64,000 bases of DNA. Source: Archegozetes longisetosus. Taxonomy: Eukaryota > Arthropoda > Arachnida > Sarcoptiformes > Trhypochthoniidae. This document shows, one piece after another, positions 26,581-38,503 of this stretch. The notes beneath the pieces are model-generated. The model had not been told where the DNA came from, made no database searches, and worked only from the letters and a program-made list of their open reading frames with translations. The stretch covers positions 3,910,001 to 3,974,000 of the forward strand of contig JAEMBT020000002.1 of NCBI GenBank assembly GCA_018873245.2. The letters run 5' to 3'. Numbering within the stretch: position 1 is the stretch's first letter; every line of letters starts with the position of its first letter. The translations under genes and the position numbers were made by a program.

Positions 26581-26666
26581 ATATTAGGTCAAACCATAAG
26601 TAATTGCAAACTTTTTCATAATCAAACATGAAAAAGTTTGCAATTACTTATGGTTTGACCTAATAT
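26581..26666. repeat. Perfect 39-bp-arm hairpin
   Basis: Bases 26581-26619 are the exact reverse complement of 26628-26666, separated by an 8-base loop AATCAAAC. The stem begins ATATTAGGTCAAACCATAAG and contains no mismatch. On the minus strand it lies inside the receptor's 12 kb intron and would be transcribed with it. It could be a miniature foldback element, a recent inverted duplication, or the precursor of a small RNA. The perfect pairing is unlike a typical animal microRNA precursor. Confidence 0.9.
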
Positions 26667-27935
26667 AATTATGGAACAAGCCCTAAAACCAAACCTTGAA
26701 TTTTATTATCTGATATTGACTTTTAACACATGATTTATATTTTAATAAGATAAATATATGTATTGAAATATAAATAATGTGCTAGAACATGCTTCGAAAC
26801 AATGAATCACTGACTGTCGATACTCTAATTATTGGATCTAGTTTCTATAGGAAAGTTCAAGGTTTATTATTAGGTTTGTTTCATAACTACATCAATCGAC
26901 TATTTTTTTCGGCTACTCTGTCTTTCTATGACTAGGACTAATGCCAAAACAAAACTTAATAACATTTTACTAAACTTAATGCATTAAGAGATAGAGAAAT
27001 TTATCATCGAGTCATTCATTTGCTACTATTAGAGTTGGAGATATAATTAAACCCTAATTTTCTTAACCAGTTAAATTAATAAATTTGATAGCAACACTTT
27101 TATGAATAACAATAACTCTTCATAAAACACTACAATATTTTACAAATTAAATTTATTTAGTGAAATATATCTATTTTCAAAGGAAAAATGGAAGTAATAA
27201 TTAAACGCATTAGAAGCTCGATATTTTGAACGAATTTCTTTTGGCAGGAGCTATTTCAAAGTAACAAGGTTCTAATGTACTATCAATATGTTTAAAATGT
27301 GTTGAAGAGATTGTTGTTTATTTATAATTATCAAATTGATGAGTACGTTCAAATAATACAGAATGTGTTTGTTTGAATTAAGAGTTAACTGAAACCTGAG
27401 TCCAGTAAAACAAAAGAGAATTTTTTGAAATATTGATAATTATCCTTAGGCCATTATTAACAAATCGTTAGTTGTCAGAGCTCATAGATAACTCATTATA
27501 ACTAAATACAAATTTTTCAAGTCGAGTATGTGTTAAGCCAACGTTTATCGATTAATTCAAAAAATCTTAGAATATGTTGTAAATATCCTAAACTACTATT
27601 TATGAATGTTCCTCCCCATAAAGTCTATGCATATTAATGTCATAGCTATCGAAAGCAGTTCACAAGAGAATTTAACTGCTTATTAAAAAAATGCCATCAA
27701 TTCGGAAGCCTTTTCATCAAATAATATGTTTCATAGAAATCTAATCTATTTCTTACCCTACTCTCGAACACACATCAAAATTTAGATTTCTTATCATTTG
27801 CTGTTCAGTAATAAGAATTAAATTCCTCTCAACGCAAATAATCTTATACAAGTTCATGATAATGATGTATGAGAATTTGCGTCAGATTCTGAACGCATCC
27901 AAGATATGATCTAATACCGGAAAATCCCGAAGATA

Positions 27936-28482
27936 TAGTGAAACCCGTTTAATGTCAATCTGTCGATGCAGTTAAAACAGCTGACAATCGATATTGAAAA
28001 TAGGTAAATGCCTTTAATATCTTATTTTTATTGATGTAAGTCAAGTACATACAGTCAATCAACTGCCATTTTATTTGACGCAAACTGCATCAGAAGTATA
28101 AAAAAGTATATTTGCCAAGTATTTACAGCTATATGATCAGTGATAAGAGACTGTTTAAGAGTAAACACACTTTAAAGCAAAGTTTTCTAACTTTATTGGC
28201 TAACCATAGAATAACATGCCAATTTCAGAAAATGATATTAATTCGGTTTATAAAGAGGTACCAACACGTGTTTGTCTAATGAGAGCCATTTTAATAAAAT
28301 CAATGTCTAAATTAACTTTATACTTTATTTTAAATTTTACTTTATGCAACTTTACAGTTTGTAACAGCTTGATATTAAGTGTGTATAATATATAAGTAGG
28401 GAACGCCAAATCGATGCAGAGAAAAGTACTGACAATAAGCAGGTTTTGATTATAACCAAGTGACATTAAACGGATTTCACTG
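27936..28482. mobile_element. pogo-like non-autonomous element
   Basis: Terminal repeats TAGTGAAACCCGTTTAATGT (left) and CAGTGAAATCCGTTTAATGT (right, read inward), each next to TA (27934-27935 and 28483-28484). About 547 bp, no transposase domain recognised. The CAGTGAAA.CCG terminus matches the pogo/Tigger style. Confidence 0.7.
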
Positions 28483-28773
28483 TATTCAATATGCGATTAT
28501 TCCAATAATTGCCCAAAGCTTACATAATTAAAAATATTGGCCTACTTTTCAGTTATTCGAAAAGAATACTAAACTTTTCGGTCGGTATCTTTATTGCATA
28601 TGTTATTCAATATTAATATTAATTAATTAGACTTATTTAGCTTTTCTGCAATGAAATTATCCTGTTGGACATTAGTCAAATTTAATGAAATTAGTTACAG
28701 CTGGCTCATGAGATGAAATAACGTCTAAACTTGCATTTTTATATTTTTAATGATCAAACAATTGCTTACATAC

Positions 28774-29159
28774 CTGTCTATTCCAATAGCTGTGAGAGTA
28801 TACACAGAAACAAATACAGAACAAAGTTGAGCAAATTGTACGAAAGGGCACAAACATTTAGGGAATATCCAGCGACCGAGCATGAAAATTGTATACGTAA
28901 ATGGAATTGAAAATATAGCCATTAATATATCTGATATCGAAAGATTCAGCAAGAATTTCCAAAGTTCTGAAGAGATGCGTTCGCCTTTGAATAATACAAT
29001 GATTGTAATTATGTTACTGCCGAGCGATACCGCGGCAGTTGTCGAATAAAGTATGATCAGGAAGACCTGCCAATTATTAGATAATGCTTCTAGTGATGGA
29101 AGATTCGGATGTGATGTATTGCTTAAATTGTGGTTTGTCGCCAACCAAATCGGATCCAT
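28774..29159 (-). CDS. Neuropeptide GPCR (RYamide/luqin- or NPY-like), exon 1 (N-terminus to TM3)
   Basis: First coding exon of a rhodopsin-family (class A) peptide receptor acting through G proteins at the plasma membrane. The ATG at 29159 gives a short extracellular N-terminus with N-glycosylation sites (NLS, NTS). TM1 spans about 31-57 with the conserved Asn (GSN), TM2 about 66-92 with LSISD (Asp 77), and TM3 has Cys 104 and ends at TAIGIDR. The donor GACAG|GTATGT splits the DRY Arg codon (phase 2), a widespread intron position in peptide receptors. Exons 2 (16380-16731) and 3 (10962-11177) continue in frame across introns of 12,042 and 5,202 bp. The whole core resembles RYamide/luqin receptors; NPY/NPF or tachykinin-type receptors are the alternatives. 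The ligand is not provable here. Confidence 0.93.
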
Positions 29160-31480
29160 TTAATTATTCACAAGAATCAGAACTTTCAACAGACTTTTAT
29201 GATGCTCAACAGTTGAGTGCTTTCGAACCGCTCTCCTAGTTCTTCTCTAATCCTACAGATTTGAGAAATACTTTTTCAATGCAATGATTTTGGGAGAGCT
29301 TTAGTTAAACACACAGTAGTTCATAAGCGATCGATGAGTTGAGGCGGTCTAGTCTTGAATTCTCAAAACTGCCATCTGCGTCCTAGCATAGAACAAAACT
29401 AATTTTACTGTATATCACAAATTCTAGCTCTGAATTTCATTTATCAACTTCATTATTCACTTATTTTGGCTCAATAAATCAACCTTTTAATTATTAGATG
29501 TAGTACCGCCTCTGTTCAGTAGTGAACTTACCTATTATATCTGAGCCTGTCGCTTATTTCAGACAACCAGAAGTGATGAAATTACGCTAAGTAGTCTTTC
29601 AATTATTAATATATTTTTTCAATAGATCTTAATCTATTTTATCCTCTGTTTGAGTCAAAGGTGTATCTAATACTATAATTACGTATATCGTTTCTAATAT
29701 AATAATATTAAGCAGTACTATTAGAAAGTGTAAGGCTTCAAAGGGCTCATGCATATCCTCACACCCACTAAATAAAACCCTCTAGAAGTTCTGCGCGCTA
29801 TGAAAGCATCAATATACGTGACTAATCACATCAAGATTTTATCAAAAGTTGGTGTAGATTCCATAATGGTTTGTTAATTCTTGTCAAATACAACTCTCGC
29901 TGTTGCTCGAAATAAGTATTTATAGACTTCCTTATTCGAGTTCTAATTAAATCAATAAAAAATGATGAGTAGTCCAAAAATATAATTCTCTACTGGATAG
30001 AAGTGAATTATCAAAAATAAATTGAATGATTACTAAACTTAAGATAAAATAACTATGAAAATCTGACTCAAAGAATTTTTCCCAGAGAGAAATATTTGTT
30101 GTATATTTGAATGATTGAACAATTAATATGCCTTTTCATGCTATGTTTAGAAAACAATTAGTGTGATTTGGCTGAGAATTTACCGTGAAATCATTTACAC
30201 ATATAAACTTTATTAAGCTTTAATCATTAACCATCTATTTTCTTTTTCATGAGCGAGATTGAACCTTTTACTGAGATTAATATTACTCTTCAAGTTAATC
30301 GGGTCATAATTCAACACAACCTGGTTCGATATTCAAGTCGTTGGAGTGAATCAAGTAACCAAACTGAATCTCAAACTAAAGGTTCATTGCAGACACAATA
30401 AGAATGATATTCGATTCACGTTTAGAATTGAAACAGTAATAAAAGTTGAGTGTTTGTCAACGAATTGTGATAGATTGCGCGCTGGATTACCAATCCATTT
30501 TGGCTAATTCCAAGAGATTTCAAAACAAAAGCACTTTTCTTCATCAAACAATTTTATAAAATGCAGTTATTACAAATACAATTTATTATTTCAATAAATA
30601 TTTAATATATGATTCACAAAAATTAAATATGAATGACAAAGAGTAATAAGCGATTATCTCTAGTTAACTTCTTTATGGATATTATTCTAATTATACTCTT
30701 TGACTTGTGTTTAATTTATATTTAAAAAGACAGCACATATTCCAATGAGAAAATAAGAACTTATTGCTTTGATAAATTTAGAATTTTATTCAAATAAAAC
30801 TCTTGCGCAACTTTGAATGAGTTTTCCCTATTTCATTCATTGAGCAATAACCGTTTATTACTCTTTGTCGTTCATATATCGATAGCGAAACAAACAGGTT
30901 AAATTGAATTAAAAAGCCTAAGGCCAAATTATAACTTTAGATAATTTCAGTGAGATTCTCTGCTATTGAAAGTATTTGATCTGTGAGAGATGATAACCTT
31001 GTTGTGCATTAGAATAAGGTATAAGACTTCATCAGATTACAAATGATTGTTCTTGAGAACTCAAAATTGTCGGTGTCTTCGTTGTATGTGTATTAACTTT
31101 GAAAAATTTCACGTCAAAATAAAATTAAGTCATTTTGAAGTTTTAAAAAACAGATTAACTGTAAATTAAAGATGGAAAAATTCAATAAATCGTAAGCTCA
31201 ACCTTAGAAGCGAGTAGAGATGTTAAGGATTAATAAACTTTGACCAATTGATTGAAAGATATAAACATGTTTTATTAAATAGATAAAAAAATCATCTTCA
31301 TTGCAGTCTTATATTAAATATAAAAGTTTAATTGATAAAACGAAGTTTGAGCTGAAGAAAATTGTGTATTACCATTTCTTAAAGATGTTTTACTTACAAA
31401 TTAGATCTATATGAGTCTCATAAGACTAACGTGGTAATCTAGCAGTTCATATTCTATGCAATTTTAGCACTGCCAAAAGC
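29160..31480. other. Intergenic / upstream of the receptor, nothing recognised
   Basis: Should contain the receptor's promoter and 5' UTR, but no motif can be named with confidence. No coding exon or transposon terminus was recognised. Confidence 0.35.
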
Positions 31481-31540
31481 ACTTTCTTGAAAACATGCAA
31501 GTTATAAAAATTATACCCTCTATTAATAAACAAACATATA

Positions 31541-31681
31541 CACTAAAACCTTTCTTACTTGGGCTTGCAGTTAAGTAGTTTTTTAGCAACAATAAAAAAT
31601 AAGCCATCATTTTCTATGGACTTGTTAAGTCTGTTTTTAAAAATCACTTAACTGCAAGCCCAAGTTAGACAGGTTTTAGTG
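31541..31681. mobile_element. 141-bp TA-flanked MITE
   Basis: Terminal repeats of about 36 bp: CACTAAAACCTTTCTTACTT at the left and CACTAAAACCTGTCTAACTT read inward from the right, both continuing GGGCTTGCAGTTAAGT. TA lies at 31539-31540 and 31682-31683. The right TA is shared with the start of the next element (31684-31974). Confidence 0.8.
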
Positions 31682-31683
31682 TA

Positions 31684-31974
31684 CTATCAAATTCAAAGTA
31701 AAGTCAAATTTTTAGATATATACTTTTGTGTATAGCACAGACTTTCAATTAGTAACTGTACTATAGCTAAATTGTAACATTTACTTGTTTCCTGATTCAC
31801 AAAGATAGGCGTTCAAAAGATATGAACCATGTTTTAGCTTTAACTGTTCTCAGCGTTCACTTCTATTTTTTAGAGCTGCAAATAAGATTTTTATACAATG
31901 TGCTGTTTAGAACTATTCGAGCTTGTTCATAGTATTAATATATAGTCTATGCAGTCGTAATGTATACTTTATAG
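31684..31974. mobile_element. MITE related to 12381-12635
   Basis: Begins CTATCAAATTCAAAGTAAAG directly after a TA and ends ...ACTTTATAG before TA (31975-31976). The interior matches 12381-12635 (ATATATACTTTTGTGTA, TTAGTAACTGTACTAT). The right arm is shortened. Confidence 0.65.
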
Positions 31975-31975
31975 T

Positions 31976-32000
31976 ACACACACACACACACACACACACA
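31976..32000. repeat. (AC)n microsatellite
   Basis: A run of about twelve AC units immediately after the preceding MITE. Such runs are often length-polymorphic. Confidence 0.9.
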
Positions 32001-32073
32001 TGAAGCTTTAACTGCAAGAGGAGCCTCTTCTCTATCTCTAAGTATTAGAAGGGCTTATTAAGCACTGGTATCT

Positions 32074-32741
32074 ATATGAACGCCCCGATAATAAAAAAGC
32101 CTATCTCGAGTTAACCTCTTTTTCGGATTTTGTTTTAAACATTGAGCTCACATCATACTTTATTCATATAATAAAATTCAATATATGTTTCAATGGAAAA
32201 AATTTATAAATAATCATGTTTAAAAAACTCTTGATCACAATAGAATTGAATGCTAATCAAATCTAACTTTAAGAGAATGTGCAATCAATTTGTGTTATGT
32301 TCATTATGAACAGTACAATATTGATGATCACTACATAACATCAAAGCATTAGTTTTTATTTATATCAATAAAGCATTAATCAAGTGTTTTATTAGGATTT
32401 TAAATGTTTAATTCAATCAATAATAAATTGATTCATTTATCTAATGGCTCACCAAATAAGAGAACTCCTCTTATTCTAATTAAATATTAGACTATTTGGA
32501 TGTAAAAAATAGAAAATTTTATATTGACTTTTTATCTCAATTTAATTGTAATTCTAAAGAATCAGATTATTCTAATGAATCTGATCTAGAATATGTTTAA
32601 TTACACGTTACAAATAATAAATTTCATATTTAAGTTTCAATGAGTTTGATTTTTGTAAACATTTTTGAAACGCAACTTTAAGTGCGTTTTACTCGTTTCA
32701 ATGCTTCAAGATAGGCTTTTTTATTATCGGGGCATTCATAT
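32074..32741. mobile_element. Foldback-type element with 33-bp termini
   Basis: The left terminus ATATGAACGCCCCGATAATA continues AAAAAGCCTATCT. The right terminus read inward is the same apart from a C/T change (ATATGAATGCCCCGATAATA). The inner edges also pair loosely (CTCTTTTTCGGATTTTG; GTGCGTTTTACTCGTTTCAA). No transposase recognised in about 670 bp of very AT-rich core. A degraded relative lies at 8780-8982. Confidence 0.7.
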
Positions 32742-33439
32742 TTAGCGCTTTAGTCATTAAATATTTTTTTAATCTGAGTCTTAAGTTTAAGATTATTAGT
32801 ATAAGAAGTATTGAAGATTACTTTTAAATTGAAAGGGAGATGAGATATTAATGGTTTAGAACTAATCCAACTTTTGATATCTTTATCAAACTTTTAGTTT
32901 GATTTCAGTATAGTTTAATATGAATGAAAGTTTGTACTAATAATCATTTGTATAATTATTCATGTTACATTATTTTCGTTTTTATACAATTAAAAATTTC
33001 GCGATAAGACTTACTAAAGTCTCGTCTCTGTATTATTTATCATTAGTTAAAAGTTCAAAATTTAATTGAATCAAAACTTGTGCGAATATATTAAAATAAT
33101 TAAGTTCTGGATTCTCGGTTAATCATTTATTCAAAAATAAGGTTGAAAATTTTCGAGGATTTTGTTTTCCAGATAAAATTGAGAATTTTCGGATATATAT
33201 AAACATGTGCTCGTTTATTAATAGAGGGTAATTTTTTATAACTTGCATGCTTTGCAAGAAAGTCTTTTTGACAATAATTAAATCCTATTAGAAACTAAAA
33301 TTTAAAGCTTACGTCCTCAAATTCCTAGGTTATCACAAATTCAAAATGCAATAACTGTTTTATTACTGAACATAATTTTAAAAATATACGTGTTGAAAAA
33401 GCATTAAATAAGCTTTAGTTCACTAATTTCGAATAACTT

Positions 33440-33830
33440 GTCTAATGCGAGTCTTCAAATGGTCAATACTTTTGGCTCTCCAGTCATTTTTGTAAACGTT
33501 AGACTTGAAGGAGATTCCAAAACTTGTCAATTTGCCGCTATTGGGGAACGCTTGGTGGGTTATGTGCGCGTTCGAAAAATTTATACTAAATTTATTTCAT
33601 ATTGAGATCGTATTCCTTGCGTAATGAGCTGCTGCCAAATCCGACCAAAAGACCTATTTGCCGTCCTCATCGTATTTCTTTAGAAGCGGAATCAATCGCT
33701 TCTCTATACACTCTTTAGTATAAATTTCTGAATCAATGGCAGTTTTTAGAGCATAGATAAACGTCTTTTCTGTGAAACCCCTTTCTTTCTATCAAAACTA
33801 TTGATCAATGTTTTTTGCGGCTCACTCTAA
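33440..33830 (-). pseudogene. Tc1/mariner-superfamily transposase fragment
   Basis: The minus strand reads YTKECIEKRLIPLLKKYDED and then, after an in-frame stop, VFWSDLAAAHYARNTI. The WSD.A..HY stretch corresponds to the second catalytic Asp region of DDE transposases. Further stops on both sides (GERGF.EKTFIYALKTA region) show it is dead. No termini identified. It belongs to the same broad DDE_3 type as the element at 40.8-42.1 kb, but is a different lineage. Confidence 0.7.
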
Positions 33831-34011
33831 TGGCTTTATGGTCTGAATGATTTGGTCTTTCAATGGGTCTTATTCACTATACGACTAATTATATTACAAA
33901 TCGATAGTCTTTACAGTTCCATTTCATTAAAGTACCTAACAGTCAATGGCTTTCATTTTTGTCTATGTTTTTTCGTAAAATTGTCTAATGATATTTCTTT
34001 TCTCAAATTTA

Positions 34012-34222
34012 TTAGGTTGAGGAAAAAGTTTTATCATAAATAGAGGCAATTAAAGCAAATCATTTTATTTAAATTCAAATAAAGTTTAATCGATTATATA
34101 ATAATCGATCATTATTACGATTGAAGTTTATAATTTGAAAAGATTTGTAAATAGATAAAGTGTCAAAAATTAGATCGAAAAATTACGTTTAGATTTATGA
34201 CAAAACTTTTTCCTCAACCTAA
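34012..34222. mobile_element. Mariner-type MITE (211 bp)
   Basis: The termini are TTAGGTTGAGGAAAAAGTTT at the left and the same sequence read inward from 34222, followed by ATCATAAAT against GTCATAAAT. TTAGGTTG... is a classic mariner terminus. Only AT-rich filler lies between. A TA duplication is clear on the left only. Confidence 0.75.
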
Positions 34223-36422
34223 TGTTTAGCGATTCTATGGCTAGAATGAAGAGATTCAAGAATTTGTGCGTTCGATATTCTAAAACTACAAATTCATACA
34301 AATCGAACGCTGTATTACTTCATAAATTCTGTTCAGTAATAAAAAAGTTTATTGCACTTGGAATTTTGTGCAAATTTTTAGCGATAACCCCTTAAAACAA
34401 GACTTTAGGAGATTAAATTTACTTCCAATTTTCAATGATTCTAATATTTTTTATAAGCATTCAAAGCAAGTATTACTCTGAGATATATTTCAACAAGAAA
34501 AAACACGACGAAAGAATATTGAATTAATAGTGACTCATTTTTGATGAGTTTCAATTTTATAGATGAGAAGAATGAGAAAAATGAGAAAAATTTCGAAATA
34601 CTAGTAGTTTTAGTGTGCAGTTAAATTCAAAAGAGCATTAAACTCATCGCATACTAATATCATGTCAGATATAAGTTCATTTTCAACTTTTTTATACCAA
34701 AAATTACTGATAATAATTTGCAAAAATATTTGATCTCTACGAAGGTACAAACCTCAAGTCTTGAGTTCAATTTTACTTTCATTTATCACGTAGAGTACTT
34801 GACTAACAAGAAATGCATAAAATACTTTTATTTTAGATAACGTTTAGATACTTCAGTTAACTTATTTATTATAAGGTCGAAACATGATTCCAAAAGCATT
34901 ATTCAGGCCTATCCCTTGAAATCAATGTTTATATGAAACTAATTTTGACAGGTATGAGGGTTTTCTCCCACCCAGCTCTTCTGCTAAGAGATCAGTTTAA
35001 AACCTTTTAAATTCATCTGCACAGCTATGTAAAAACGGTAGAAAGAATTATTGAAATATAGTTTGTATTACACGGAATCGCTTTCATATCCGGTAACATA
35101 TTATATTAATAATTCAAAAGCTTTATCGACAAATCAAATGCGCGAACTCGATCAATACCTTACGCAAACTTTCTTTTGACAAAAGAATCTCTTTATTGAG
35201 TAATGTGATAGCCAATAAGCAATACTGAATAAACAATTATGCTTTAAAACAGATCTTTGTATTCTTCCTACAACGAGTAAATGCAACATTCTTATCTTTT
35301 GTAATAGATCATTTCTGAGAATTGAGCATCGAGTAAATCAATAATAATTTAAAGTCTAAAAGAACTTAAGAACTATCCAATAGTACAAACGAATTCTCTA
35401 ATACCAGTACATTGTATTTCACGCGATCGTTAACCATCTAAAAGATCACTAATAAATTACTTCAATTCCTCAAATCAAATGATTGAGTTTGTGAAAAATA
35501 ATTTTTAATGTTTTCTAATTATTTTCTGTATATTTTCTTGAACGTTGAACCAAAAGCAAACTGAGAATCAGTTTTTCGCGTGTGATCTTCAGATCGGTTC
35601 TTAATTTTTTCTTAATTTTGGCTCATTAAATTTTTTCAGGCAGAACTTGTTTGTGGTTACGCTCTAAGTTATTTTCTCAAAAATCCCATTGAGCTCTCGA
35701 GCTCAAAAGTTGTCATTTGCCTCTTTACAGAAATTTCGCAAATAGATATCGGATTCCAATAGAGAGATCCTTGAATGTAAATGTTACGAACTGATGGAAG
35801 AATATATGAGATCGAAATTCTACACGAATTGCAGAGAATTTCGACTTTATTTATATAAACTTATTTTTCGATACATTCTTGCAAAGTTTCAACTATTTAC
35901 TTTTTATACTCGAATTGATACCAAAATTTTTAAATTTAGTTTCAAACTTTTGGGTCAACATTTCAGAAGTGTTTTGAATTCTTTGAATCTTTTGAAATTT
36001 CCAAATGCTCCATTTGGTGCTTTCTGATGATTTTATCTGTCCGCATAGCATAAGGTTTTTCTGAAATTAAACTAAAATTTCGGTAATCAATTTTGTCACT
36101 AATTTGTTAGTTCATTAAGGAACTGATAAGCAATGCTTTTACAATCAACTTATAAGTAACGAAATTGATCATCAAAATTTGAGTTTACCATCAAAAAAGA
36201 TCTTATTGCTACGATCTTTTTTTGCATTTCTTTCACAGATTACATGAATTTTACTTCAGATCTCAACCTCACACTATCGAACTAGGATTAAATCCAAATA
36301 AAAGGCCATGGGAATAGGTCTTAAGAAACAACAAATTTATTTTGCCAATGAATCACTTTTGATTAACAGCTAGTGTAACTCTAATGAACCTAAAAAGAAT
36401 CTTCTTACAATATTTCGCAGCT
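34223..36422. other. Intergenic, nothing recognised
   Basis: AT-rich. A 77-codon frame at 35794-36027 has no recognisable motif and no splice or signal-peptide context. Confidence 0.35.
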
Positions 36423-36430
36423 ATATAGAA

Positions 36431-37263
36431 TAGAGCTCGAACATAAGCTAAATTTTCAAACCCAACCCGACCCGTGAATTTTCTTCTCTAACCCAACCCA
36501 ACCCGTACCCGTCAGAATTTGTAAACGGGTTACCCGTAATAAACCCGTACATTCCGTAAAAATGAAAAATATTCAAATTTGTCAATTCAATATTTTACTA
36601 AACGGCATTCATCACTACGATTCATTACTATAAAATTATTGTATTCTGTCAGTTATTTTTTTTATAGAAATCAAAGTTTGATCTTGTAAATAGTAAGTTA
36701 TCCATATTACTTGGATTGAGGGATGACCTTTTATCAGCTAATGCAATACAAGCATAGCTAAGGTTTCTCTCACTAGATAAATTTGTAGCAGAAATTGATA
36801 CCAAACGCCTTAAAATTATGAAAAGACGCGAATATTTGAGTTTATTTTGTGCCCAAAATTGCATTAGTAGTGTTTAGTATAAAACTATGGTTAAATCCAA
36901 ATAATTCTGTACTTCAACACAACTTCTGTTGATTGAGACTGTTTTCTCTACAATATTAATAAAGTCTTCGAGATTGGAGAGTCAACTTTAATATCAGTAG
37001 TAATACTTTTATCAGGAGTTTGTGTATTTTGGATATTAATACTTTCTGCGGATGATTTAATTTAAATAAATTTACCTTCATAATTAGCATTTAATTATTT
37101 TTATACAAAATAATTTTGTTTATGTACGGGTTTTCGAGAAAAAAATTTTCAAACCCGACCCAACCCGTAAATTTTTTTTGCTGACCCAACCCGACCCAAA
37201 ACCGTACGGGTTTGGGTTTTTGACGGGTTCCCGACGGGTTTAGGGTTTCATGTTCGACCTCTA
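36431..37263 (-). mobile_element. hAT-superfamily element, deletion derivative, with 8-bp target duplication
   Basis: The termini TAGAGCTCGAACATAAG (left) and TAGAGGTCGAACATGAA (right, inward) are bounded by identical 8-bp direct repeats ATATAGAA at 36423-36430 and 37264-37271, the hAT signature. Subterminal arrays of AACCCGACCC/GGGTCGGGTT units lie at both ends, as in many hAT elements. The interior keeps a piece of the transposase C-terminus (next entry). At 833 bp most of the transposase has been lost. Confidence 0.92.
36649..36864 (-). pseudogene. hAT transposase dimerisation (hATC) domain remnant
   Basis: A 71-codon frame reading ISATNLSSERNLSYACIALA, then DKRSSLNPSNMDNLLFTRSN. The (I/V)xAT..SSER.(F/L)S....(I/L)...RSSL.P.N...LLF pattern is the hATC dimerisation domain at the C-terminus of hAT transposases. 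The BED finger and the catalytic region are absent from the element. Not functional as a transposase. Confidence 0.85.
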
Positions 37264-37277
37264 ATATAGAATGTGTG

Positions 37278-38503
37278 GAGCAATTACTGTAAACACAGCC
37301 GAGTATTATTTGGACAAGTGTTTAAATGTCTACAGAGTGCAAACTCAGTTAATTATTTTATACCTAAGGGTTAGTAAAGTAATTAGACACTAATACTTCT
37401 AGACATATCTTTGATTAGTATCAAATTATAATTTAATTTTCAATCAAAAACTCTAATCTATAAAAAAAAGTGAAAGCAGTTATTTGGTTTAAAATACACA
37501 AAACTATAAATTAGAAATTTAGAATAGACAATAATCAATTTAGCAAAACTTACAGTTAAATCCAAAAGTTGTGTACATTTTTACTTAAAATATATACTTC
37601 ACTGTATAGCAAAGATCTTTAGAAAGTTATACTCATCAAAATTATACCATCATTCATAAAGATAAGCTTTGAATGGATGTGAATCATGTTCTAACTTATT
37701 TATCATAATAACAAAATAAACATTTTTCAGATTTTAATTTTATTTTTAAATCTTACTGAAAAATGCAAATTTTTTGTATTCATCAGATTTATTTTCTCAC
37801 TTTGAGTCAGTTTCGGGACCATAATTAAAGATTTAAATTCGTTTTAATCAAAATGATTTTTAAACTGAGAACAAATGCATGCTGTCAAGCTTTGTGATTG
37901 TTCAGTTCTTTTTTAAAGATGAACTTAAGTTTTTAATCTGATTTGAATGGTGATGAACTATTGTTCATAGTTTAATGACAAACTATACAATCGAGTAAAT
38001 AAAATGTTATACAGTGAAGTATATATTATAAGTTGTGATATAACAGTAGTTCCACTAGTTTTGATTTTAACTTTAATAGAACACCGAATACTCTAAGTTA
38101 CGTACAACTAAATAACTCATTTATTATTATCATTAAATGAACACAATTTGGAGCTGAACGAACTAAGACTGAGCTCACGTTAGCTTATTGTTAATTCTTA
38201 TATACTTTCTTTATGTAAGATTATGTATAAAAGGTTCAAAACTAATGATAGTTTTATAAAGAATAATCGAGAACTTATGATTACTAGTATATGAACTTAT
38301 ACAATATAAGTTCAAGACTTTTGTAATCTATGACTGTCTCAAAGTAAAAATGTACTTTACTTTTGGATTTAACTGTATATTCGTTTAGGGTTATACAAAT
38401 ACAGATTTCGTATTAAGTGATCATATTTTAGTAATCCAACAACTATTCCTTAATATGACGAAATTTGACAAATAATACCCGAGCTATGTCTATAATAATT
38501 GCT
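37278..38503 (-). repeat. Repeat family 'outer element', copy b (interrupted by a MITE)
   Basis: The terminal inverted repeats GAGCAATTACTGTAAACACA (left) and GAAGCAATTATTATAGACAT (right, inward) both run on to GTATTATTTG. Relative to copy a (12153-12790) it is inverted and carries its MITE at a different site (37553-38375). No protein-coding capacity. The superfamily is not identified. Confidence 0.65.
37553..38375. mobile_element. TA-flanked element inserted in outer element copy b
   Basis: The termini CAGTTAAATCCAAAAGT (left) and CAGTTAAATCCAAAAGTAAA (right, inward) are flanked by TA at 37551-37552 and 38376-38377. Copy a shows the corresponding uninterrupted site. About 823 bp, no recognised transposase. 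Related by its termini to 12381-12635 and 31684-31974. Confidence 0.72.

Larger units (their letters stand above)
31481..33262. repeat. Inverted duplication enclosing several elements
   Basis: The segment 31481-31539 (CATGCAAGTTATAAAAATTA, CCCTCTATTAATAAACAAA) recurs inverted at about 33203-33262 (TTTATTAATAGAGGGTAATT, TTATAACTTGCATG). The 1.7 kb between them is packed with three TA- or palindrome-type elements and a CA microsatellite. The pair may be the termini of an older element later filled with insertions. Confidence 0.55.

Noticed and set aside
33852-34043. 63-codon plus frame
   Set aside because: Crosses into a mariner-type MITE terminus; no homology.
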